Source of the DNA: Roseateles sp.
Lineage (GTDB): Bacteria > Pseudomonadota > Gammaproteobacteria > Burkholderiales > Burkholderiaceae_C
DNA length: 64,000 bases
Direction: 5' to 3'
NCBI GenBank assembly: GCA_016790285.1
Contig: JAEUPJ010000072.1
Location: 62,001 to 126,000, forward strand
Positions 58,301 to 64,000 of this stretch are shown here, piece after piece (within the stretch, counting starts at the first letter, position 1; the number at the start of each line of letters is the position of its first letter). The notes under the pieces are model-generated. The model had not been told where the DNA came from, did not search any database, and worked only from the letters and a program-made list of their open reading frames with translations. The position numbers and the translations under genes were made by a program.

Positions 58301-59500
58301 ATGCGCTTCATCACGCGTCGCTGCGCCCTCGCCGCGGTCACCCTCGCGGCGGCCCTGCCTGGCCCGACCCAGGCCGCCGGCAACGAGATCCGCATCGCCC
58401 ACGTCTACAGCAAGACCGGCCCGCTGGAGGCCTACGGCAAGCAGACCCAGATCGGCCTGATGATGGGCCTGGACTACGCCACCGGCGGCACCATGATGGT
58501 GGGCGGCAGGAAGCTCGTCGTCATCGAGAAGGACGACCAGGGCAAGCCTGATGTGGGCAAGAGCCTGCTGGCCGCGGCCTATGGCGACGACAAGGCTGAC
58601 ATCGCGGTGGGCCCGTCATCCAGCGGCGTGGCGCTGGCCATGCTGCCCGTGGCCGAGGAGTACAAGAAGATCCTGCTGGTGGAGCCGGCCGTCGCCGACT
58701 CCATCACCGGCGACAAGTGGAACAAGTACATCTTCCGCACCGGCCGCAACTCCTCGCAGGACGCCATCGGCAACGCCGTGGCCTCCGACATCCCCGGGCT
58801 GAACATCGGCGTGCTCGCGCAGGACTACGCCTTCGGCCGCGACGCCGTGAAGGCCTACAAGGAAGCGCTCAAGAAGGCGAAGATCGTCCACGAGGAATAC
58901 CTGCCCACCCAGACCACCGACTTCACCGCGGGCATCCAGCGCCTGGTGGACGCGCTGAAAGACAAGCCCGGCCCCAAGGTCATCGCCGTCGTGTGGGCCG
59001 GTGCCACGACGCCGTTCGGCGCGCTCGCGGCGCTGGACCTGCAAAAGCGCTACGGCATCGCCGTGGGTTCGGGCGGCAACATCCTGCCGGCCATGACGGC
59101 CTACAAGCAGTTCCCCGGCATGGAAGGCGCAACCTACTACTACTTCGGCATTCCGAAGAACCCGGTCAACGAGTGGCTCGTGGCCAACCACTACAAGCAG
59201 TTCAAGCAGCCGCCGGACTTCTTCACCGCCGGCGGCATGAGCGCCGGCATCGCGCTGGTGGAGGCCCTCAAGAAGACGGGCGGTGACACCGCCACCAACA
59301 AGCTCATCAAGACCATGGAAGGCATGAGCTTCGAGACGCCCAAGGGCAAGATGACCTTCCGCGCGGAAGACCACCAGGCGATGCAGTCGATGTACCACTT
59401 CCGCATCAAGGTGGACCCCGCCTTCCCGTGGGGCGTGCCGGAGCTGGTGCGGGAGATCAAGCCCGAGGAAATGGCGGTCCCCATCCGCAACAAGCGCTGA
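58301..59500 (+). CDS. LivK-like periplasmic substrate-binding protein
   Basis: A 399-residue protein with a signal peptide (ending near GPTQAAGN). The ligand domain begins EIRIAHVYSKTGPLEAYGKQ, with VGPSSSGVALAMLPVAEEY and DYAFGRDAVKAY, as in the branched-chain amino-acid/aromatic family 6 binding proteins. The ligand is likely a small carboxylate or aromatic compound rather than an amino acid, but this is not proven. It is the first gene of the importer operon. The AGGAGACAAGCC leader precedes the ATG, as for the TonB receptor. Confidence 0.92.
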   Translation: MRFITRRCALAAVTLAAALPGPTQAAGNEIRIAHVYSKTGPLEAYGKQTQIGLMMGLDYATGGTMMVGGRKLVVIEKDDQGKPDVGKSLLAAAYGDDKADIAVGPSSSGVALAMLPVAEEYKKILLVEPAVADSITGDKWNKYIFRTGRNSSQDAIGNAVASDIPGLNIGVLAQDYAFGRDAVKAYKEALKKAKIVHEEYLPTQTTDFTAGIQRLVDALKDKPGPKVIAVVWAGATTPFGALAALDLQKRYGIAVGSGGNILPAMTAYKQFPGMEGATYYYFGIPKNPVNEWLVANHYKQFKQPPDFFTAGGMSAGIALVEALKKTGGDTATNKLIKTMEGMSFETPKGKMTFRAEDHQAMQSMYHFRIKVDPAFPWGVPELVREIKPEEMAVPIRNKR

Positions 59501-59526
59501 AGGCCCTCTCGACCGCTGAAGAAACA

Positions 59527-59609
59527 AGCCACAGAGACACAGAGGCACAGAGAGACTGCGCAGCCGCCGAGAGAAGCCCGCTTCTCTGTGCCTCTGTGCC
59601 TCTGTGGCT
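59527..59609. repeat. CACAGAG palindromic repeat, copy 2
   Basis: AGCCACAGAGACACAGAGG (59527-59545) begins the left arm, and CTTCTCTGTG ... CTGTGGCT (59581-59609) is the right arm. It is the same element as copy 1 at 27353-27428, with a different loop. It lies in the gap between the binding-protein gene and the first ATPase gene, so it is transcribed within the operon. Confidence 0.75.
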
Positions 59610-59622
59610 GTGTTGCAGGCCC

Positions 59623-60381
59623 TTGCCCGACAAGCCCGTGCTCGAAACCAAGAACCTCACCATCCGCTTCGGTGGCCATGTGGCCGTCGATGGCGTGAGC
59701 TGTGCCTTCCAGCCCGGCACGCTCACCGCCATCGTCGGCCCCAACGGCGCGGGCAAGACGACCTACTTCAACCTCATCTCCGGCCAGCTGCCCGCCAGCA
59801 GCGGCGAGGTGTGGCTGGACGGCGAGAACCTCACCGCGCTCGGCGCCCCGCAGCGCACGCGCCGGGGCCTGGGCCGCGCCTTCCAGCTCACGCAGCTGTT
59901 CGCCCACCTCACGGTGCTCGAGAACGTGCGCCTGGCCGTGCAGGCGCGCCGGGGCCTGGGCCTGAAGCTGCTGTCGGTGTGGCTGTCGCACCGCGACCTC
60001 ATCACCGAGGCCGAAGCCATCCTCAAGCGCGTGCGGCTGGACCACCGCGCCACCGACTTTGCCGCCAGCCTCCCCCACGGCGACCAGCGCAAGCTGGAAG
60101 TGGCCATGCTGATTGCGCTCGACCCCAAGGTGTACCTCTTCGACGAGCCCACCGCCGGCATGAGCGTGGACGAGGTGCCCGTGGTGCTGGACCTGATCCG
60201 CGCGCTCAAGGCCGAGAAGAAGCACACGCTGCTGCTGGTGGAGCACAAGATGGACGTCGTGCGCGAGCTGGCCGACCGCATCATCGTGCTGCACCAGGGC
60301 AAGCTCGTCGCGGACGGCGACCCCGCCACCGTCATCGCCTCGCCCATCGTGCAAGAGGCTTACCTCGGGGTGGCCGCATGA
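59623..60381 (+). CDS. LivG-like ABC transporter ATPase
   Basis: A 252-residue ATPase. Walker A GPNGAGKTT, Q-loop region RAFQLTQLF, a signature-like SLPHGDQRKLEVAMLIAL (the usual LSGGQ is altered), Walker B VYLFDEPTAG and the H-loop VEHKMD. There is no good ATG at the N-terminus: TTG 59623 (PDKPVLETKNL) is used, with GTG 59638 as an alternative. The upstream leader is the CACAGAG repeat. Its stop overlaps the next gene by four bases. Confidence 0.9.
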   Translation: MPDKPVLETKNLTIRFGGHVAVDGVSCAFQPGTLTAIVGPNGAGKTTYFNLISGQLPASSGEVWLDGENLTALGAPQRTRRGLGRAFQLTQLFAHLTVLENVRLAVQARRGLGLKLLSVWLSHRDLITEAEAILKRVRLDHRATDFAASLPHGDQRKLEVAMLIALDPKVYLFDEPTAGMSVDEVPVVLDLIRALKAEKKHTLLLVEHKMDVVRELADRIIVLHQGKLVADGDPATVIASPIVQEAYLGVAA

Positions 60382-61109
60382 ACCTGCTGGAGTTGCACGG
60401 CGTTCACACCCACGTCGGGGCGTATCACATCCTGCACGGCGTGGACCTGGCCGTGCCCGTGGGCGAGGTGACCATGCTGCTGGGCCGCAACGGCGCGGGC
60501 AAGACCAGCACGCTGCGCACGCTGATGGGGTTATGGACGGCCAGCGCCGGCACCGTGACCTTCAAGGGCGAGGACATCACGAAGCTCGCCACACCCGACA
60601 TCGCCGCCCGCGGCATCGCCTACGTGCCCGAGACCATGGGCATCTTCGGCGAGCTGACGGTGGCCGAGAACCTGCTGCTGGCGGCGCGCTCGGCCAAGCG
60701 GCTGGCGGACCTGGACGCGCAGCGGCTGGACTGGCTCTTCGGCCTGTTCCCGGCGTTGAAGACCTTCTGGACCCGCCCGGCGGGCAAGTTGAGCGGCGGG
60801 CAGAAGCAGATGGTGGCCATCGCCCGCGCGCTGGTGGAGCCACGAGAGTTGCTGGTCATCGACGAGCCAAGCAAGGGCCTGGCCCCGGCGATCGTGGCGA
60901 ACCTGATCTCGGCGCTGCGGGAGCTGAAGGCGACGCGCACGACGGTGCTGCTGGTGGAGCAGAACTTTCGCGTGGCCGCTGAGTTGGGCGATTCGGTCGC
61001 CGTGATGGACGACGGCCGGGTGGTGCATCGGGGCGCCATGCGCGAATTGATCGAGGACGCGTCGTTGCAGCAGCGGTTGCTGGGGTTGTCGTTGGGGGCG
61101 CATCAGTGA
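60378..61109 (+). CDS. LivF-like ABC transporter ATPase
   Basis: A 243-residue ATPase: Walker A GRNGAGKTS, signature LSGGQKQMVAIARAL, Walker B LLVIDEPSKGLAP, H-loop VEQNFR. Second ATPase of a branched-chain type importer, coupled to the first by ATGA. It is followed by an unusual 445-base gap before the permease genes. Confidence 0.95.
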   Translation: MNLLELHGVHTHVGAYHILHGVDLAVPVGEVTMLLGRNGAGKTSTLRTLMGLWTASAGTVTFKGEDITKLATPDIAARGIAYVPETMGIFGELTVAENLLLAARSAKRLADLDAQRLDWLFGLFPALKTFWTRPAGKLSGGQKQMVAIARALVEPRELLVIDEPSKGLAPAIVANLISALRELKATRTTVLLVEQNFRVAAELGDSVAVMDDGRVVHRGAMRELIEDASLQQRLLGLSLGAHQ

Positions 61110-61554
61110 CTGCACTCGGGTCTTGGATAGGGGCTTTTGCTGAAAGCCTCAGCGCCTCACGAGTTGAAGTCAAGCGCCGCTCGGGCGGCGCGTCGGCCCG
61201 GCGTGGTGCCTTCACTGGTGAGCCCGGCGTGCAGCCGGCGTTAACCGGCGCGAAGGTGCGATGGATGGTGCCCGTGACAGAGACAGCAGCGAGAGCGCAG
61301 CGGCTCGCTTCGCCGCAGAGGCTGAGCGCGAGTTTTCGCGCGAGAGCCTTCGCCCAAGCCCGCTGGCGTGCGGTTGGCGCCTCTCTTTTGGTGACTTTTC
61401 TCTGGCAAGACAGAGAAAAGTTATTCGCCCGCCGGGGCGAACTCCCGGCACGGTGCACCGAGCTGCAAAGGCTCCACGCAAAAGCATGCGAACGACCCGC
61501 GCGACGAGTCGTCAGCCTCTCAGCACGAGCAACCGAACAACACCCCGGCCGCGC
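61110..61554. repeat. 445-base intergenic region inside the importer operon, with repeat-like DNA
   Basis: No convincing gene is present; short frames here have repeat-like protein content. It contains a perfect 11-bp hairpin, ACTTTTCTCTG (61394-61404) and CAGAGAAAAGT (61411-61421) with a six-base loop, and Gly/Arg-rich runs typical of dispersed intergenic elements in Burkholderiales. It separates livF-like from livH-like genes in an otherwise tight operon. The hairpin could stop or slow transcription, or be an inserted element. Confidence 0.6.
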
Positions 61555-62529
61555 ATGAAGCTCGACCCCAAACCCCTCGCGCTCCTCGCAGCGCTCATCC
61601 TCCTGGCCCTGCCCCTCACCGGCAGCCCCAGCACCTGGCTCAACCTGACCCTGGCCGGCGTCGCCATGGGCCTGATCATCTTCGTCATCGCCTCCGGCCT
61701 CACGCTCGTCTTCGGCCTGATGGACGTGCTGAACTTCGGCCACGGCGTGTTCATCGCGCTGGGCGCATTCATGGCCACGACCGTGCTGGCCGCACTCGCC
61801 CCGTGGGCCACAAGCCCGGACGTCGCCGCCAACCTCGCCGCGCTGGCCGCCGCTTGTCTCGCCGGCATGGCCGTCGCCGCAGCGGTGGGCGTGGTGTTCG
61901 AGCGGGTGCTCGTGCGGCCCGTCTACGGCCAGCACCTCAAGCAGATCCTCATCACCATGGGCGGCATGATCATCGGCGAGGAGCTGATCAAGGCGACCTG
62001 GGGTGCGCAGATGATCCCGCTGGAGCTGCCGCAGACGCTGCGCGGCATCTTCGTCCTCGGCGACGTGGCGGTGGAGAAGTTCCGCGTGCTGGCCATGGTC
62101 GTCGGCGTGGCGGTGCTCGTGGGCCTGTTGCTCGTGCTCAACCGCACCAAGATCGGCCTGCTCATCCGCGCCGGCGTGCAGGACCGCGAGATGGTGGAGG
62201 CCCTGGGCTACCGTGTGCGGCGCCTGTTCGTGGGCGTGTTCGTCGCGGGCTCGGCGCTCGCCGGCCTGGGCGGCGTGCTCTGGGGCCTGGTGCAGCAGGG
62301 CGTCACGCCGCAGATCGGCGCACAGGTGAACCTGCTGCTCTTCATCGTCATCATCATCGGCGGACTGGGCTCCACGGTGGGCTGCCTGGTGGGCGCGCTG
62401 CTGGTGGGGCTGGTGGCCAACTACGTCGGCTTCCTGGCGCCGAAGGCCGCGCTGTTCTCGAACATCGGCCTGATGGTGGCGGTGCTGCTCTGGCGCCCGC
62501 AGGGCCTCTACCCGGTGGGAGCCAAGTGA
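61555..62529 (+). CDS. LivH-like ABC transporter permease
   Basis: A 324-residue permease with about eight to nine helices. Motifs are SGLTLVFGLMDVLNFGHGVFIALGAF and AGLGGVLWG, then IVIIIGGLGSTVGCLVGAL. ATG 61555 is used because the upstream part of the frame is repeat DNA. Its TGA overlaps the next ATG by one base. Confidence 0.95.
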   Translation: MKLDPKPLALLAALILLALPLTGSPSTWLNLTLAGVAMGLIIFVIASGLTLVFGLMDVLNFGHGVFIALGAFMATTVLAALAPWATSPDVAANLAALAAACLAGMAVAAAVGVVFERVLVRPVYGQHLKQILITMGGMIIGEELIKATWGAQMIPLELPQTLRGIFVLGDVAVEKFRVLAMVVGVAVLVGLLLVLNRTKIGLLIRAGVQDREMVEALGYRVRRLFVGVFVAGSALAGLGGVLWGLVQQGVTPQIGAQVNLLLFIVIIIGGLGSTVGCLVGALLVGLVANYVGFLAPKAALFSNIGLMVAVLLWRPQGLYPVGAK

Positions 62530-63611
62530 TGCGCGCCCTGCTTTCGCACGACCTGCCGCGCAGCCGCATCCTGGCCGGCCTGCTCATCGCCTGCTTCGTC
62601 GGGCTGCTGGGTGCGCCGTTCATCTTCCCCGGCACGCAGGCGCTGAACGTCGCGGCCAAGATCCTCGTCTTCATCCTGCTCGTGGCCAGCTACGACCTGC
62701 TGCTGGGCTACACCGGCATCGTCAGCTTCGCGCACACGATGTTCGTCGGCATCGGCGCCTACGGCATCGCCATCGCGTCCACGCGGCTGGGGGCCGACTG
62801 GGCGTCGCTCGCCATCGGCTTCGCCGCGGCCCTGGGCTTGAGCGCCGTGCTGGCGCTGGGCATGGGGCTGGCCAGCCTGCGCGTGAAGGCCATCTTCTTC
62901 GCAATGATCACGCTGGCCGTGGCGTCGGCCTTCATGACGCTGGCGTCCCAACTGAGCGACATCACCGGCGGCGAGGACGGCCTGAACTTCCAGCTGCCTT
63001 CAGCGCTGCGGCCTTCCACCGAGTTCATGGACGAGCCGGTGCTGGGCGTGATGCTGGACGGCCGGCTGCTGACCTACTACCTGCTCTTCGTCGCCGTCAC
63101 GTTGCTGATCGCGCTGCTGCTGCGCATCGTGAATTCGCCCTTCGGCCGCGTGCTGCAGGCCATCCGCGAAAACGAGTTCCGCGCCGAGGCCATCGGCTAC
63201 CGCACGGTCGTCTACCGCACGGGCGCCAACGTCATTGCCGCGCTGCTGGCCTGCTGCGGCGGCGCGCTGCTGGCGCTGTGGCTGCGCTACACCGGGCCGG
63301 AGACGGCCATGAGCATGGAGATCATGCTGGACCTGCTGCTCATCGTCGTCATCGGCGGCATGGGCACGGTCTACGGCGCCGTCATCGGCAGCGTGCTCTT
63401 CATCGTGGCGCAGAACTACCTGCAGGCCCTGCTCAAGTCGGCGGGCAGCCTCGTGGAAGGCGTGCCGGTGCTGAGCACGCTGGTCTCGCCCGACCGCTGG
63501 CTGCTGTGGCTGGGGCTGCTGTTCGTGCTGGCCGTGTATCACTTCCCCGGCGGCATCGTGGGCCGGCTGCGGCTGGCCGCGTGGACGCGCGGCCGCAGGA
63601 GCCCGCCATGA
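62529..63611 (+). CDS. LivM-like ABC transporter permease
   Basis: A 360-residue permease with about ten helices. Motifs are YDLLLGYTGIVSFAHTMFVGIGAY, AIRENEFRAEAIGYRTVVYR and LLLIVVIGGMGTVYGAVIGS. The C-terminus is basic. The next ORF overlaps by four bases (ATGA), so the hydrolase is coupled to the importer. Confidence 0.95.
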   Translation: MRALLSHDLPRSRILAGLLIACFVGLLGAPFIFPGTQALNVAAKILVFILLVASYDLLLGYTGIVSFAHTMFVGIGAYGIAIASTRLGADWASLAIGFAAALGLSAVLALGMGLASLRVKAIFFAMITLAVASAFMTLASQLSDITGGEDGLNFQLPSALRPSTEFMDEPVLGVMLDGRLLTYYLLFVAVTLLIALLLRIVNSPFGRVLQAIRENEFRAEAIGYRTVVYRTGANVIAALLACCGGALLALWLRYTGPETAMSMEIMLDLLLIVVIGGMGTVYGAVIGSVLFIVAQNYLQALLKSAGSLVEGVPVLSTLVSPDRWLLWLGLLFVLAVYHFPGGIVGRLRLAAWTRGRRSPP

Positions 63612-64000
63612 GATCGCGCTACGTCACCTGCCTGGGCCGCGAGCTGCACGTCACCGAGTGGGGCGACGCGAGCGCGCCGACCATCGTCGCCTGGCACGGC
63701 CTGGCCCGCAGCGGTCGCGACTTCGACGACTTCGCCGCGGCGCTCAGCGCCCGCTGGCACGTCGTTTGCCCCGACACGCTCGGCCGCGGCCTGTCGCAGT
63801 GGGCCGTCGACCCCGCCAAGGAGTACTGCCTGTCGTTCTACGTGGAGCAAGCCGAAGCGCTGCTGGACGCTCTCGACCTGGACAAGGTGCACTGGGTGGG
63901 CACGTCCATGGGCGGCGCCATCGGCACGCTGGGTGCGGCGAGCCGCCTGCGCGGGCGCATCCGCCGCCTGGTGCTCAACGACAACGGCCCCGAACTCGCG
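63608..64000 (+). CDS. Alpha/beta hydrolase (3' end cut by the window)
   Basis: The first 131 residues of an alpha/beta hydrolase. Motifs are TIVAWHGLARSGRDFDDFA (oxyanion-hole strand), CPDTLGRGLS, and the nucleophile elbow GTSMGGAIGTLGAA. No signal peptide, so it is cytoplasmic. It is translationally coupled to the LivM-like permease and probably hydrolyses the compound the importer delivers. The end of the gene lies beyond the window. Confidence 0.9.
   Translation, partial: MRSRYVTCLGRELHVTEWGDASAPTIVAWHGLARSGRDFDDFAAALSARWHVVCPDTLGRGLSQWAVDPAKEYCLSFYVEQAEALLDALDLDKVHWVGTSMGGAIGTLGAASRLRGRIRRLVLNDNGPELA

Overview
The window is high-GC, gene-dense DNA read here as a Burkholderiales (Betaproteobacteria) chromosome, probably near the Rubrivivax/Roseateles/Leptothrix group. 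This is an inference from the strong GC third-position bias, housekeeping genes of betaproteobacterial type (queA, tgt, recG, prfC, panBC, oxyR-katG), a PEP-CTERM protein and CACAGAG/REP-like intergenic palindromes. No rRNA, tRNA, CRISPR array, insertion sequence or prophage was seen. Both window ends cut a gene.

Region by region. 0-6 kb: the tail of an unknown gene, then a translationally coupled pair (a divergent Lgt-like membrane enzyme and a Tes/MJ0619-like radical SAM protein), then a PhnD-like periplasmic binding protein coupled to a large PAS-containing sensor kinase. 6-12 kb: tgt and queA (queuosine synthesis) on the minus strand, split by an orphan binding protein, an IMPACT/YigZ protein and a large PKD/BNR-repeat lipoprotein. 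12-19.8 kb: a DksA-like protein, an ECF sigma/anti-sigma pair with a COG4315 lipoprotein, a secreted HExxH-TPR protein and recG. 20-24 kb: a phosphofructokinase, a LytS/LytR-type two-component system and an alpha/beta hydrolase. 24-28 kb: a FitAB toxin-antitoxin pair, divergent cyclophilin and tandem-FKBP lipoproteins, and panC/panB. 28-33 kb: a peroxide-defence block (oxyR, katG, a 34-residue membrane peptide, dps, a DJ-1-like gene). 33-38 kb: PaiB-like and OsmC genes divergent from a MocR regulator, prfC, and an MntA-HepT toxin-antitoxin pair. 38-49 kb: a zinc-finger protein, a TPR-methyltransferase, a PQQ-type sugar dehydrogenase, a 1361-residue membrane protein of unknown function, a VOC protein, pirin, a thioredoxin and an isochorismatase-like hydrolase. 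49-52 kb: a secreted lysozyme-like protein with SH3 domains and a PEP-CTERM protein.

52.5-64 kb holds the most coherent system: a periplasmic MBL-fold hydrolase divergent from a TonB-dependent receptor, a PAS-sigma54 activator, and a complete LivK/G/F/H/M-type ABC importer running into an alpha/beta hydrolase. Both the receptor and the importer have a good -24/-12 (sigma54) promoter. Both also carry the same ~28-bp upstream element, about 71-72 bp before the -24 GG, and the same AGGAGACAAGCC leader before ATG. I infer one sigma54 regulon that moves an unidentified ester- or lactone-like compound from the outer membrane to a cytoplasmic hydrolase. The element itself may be undescribed.

Functions are assigned from motifs read by eye; no database search was run. 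Start codons were chosen by ribosome-binding site, overlap with the neighbour and family length.
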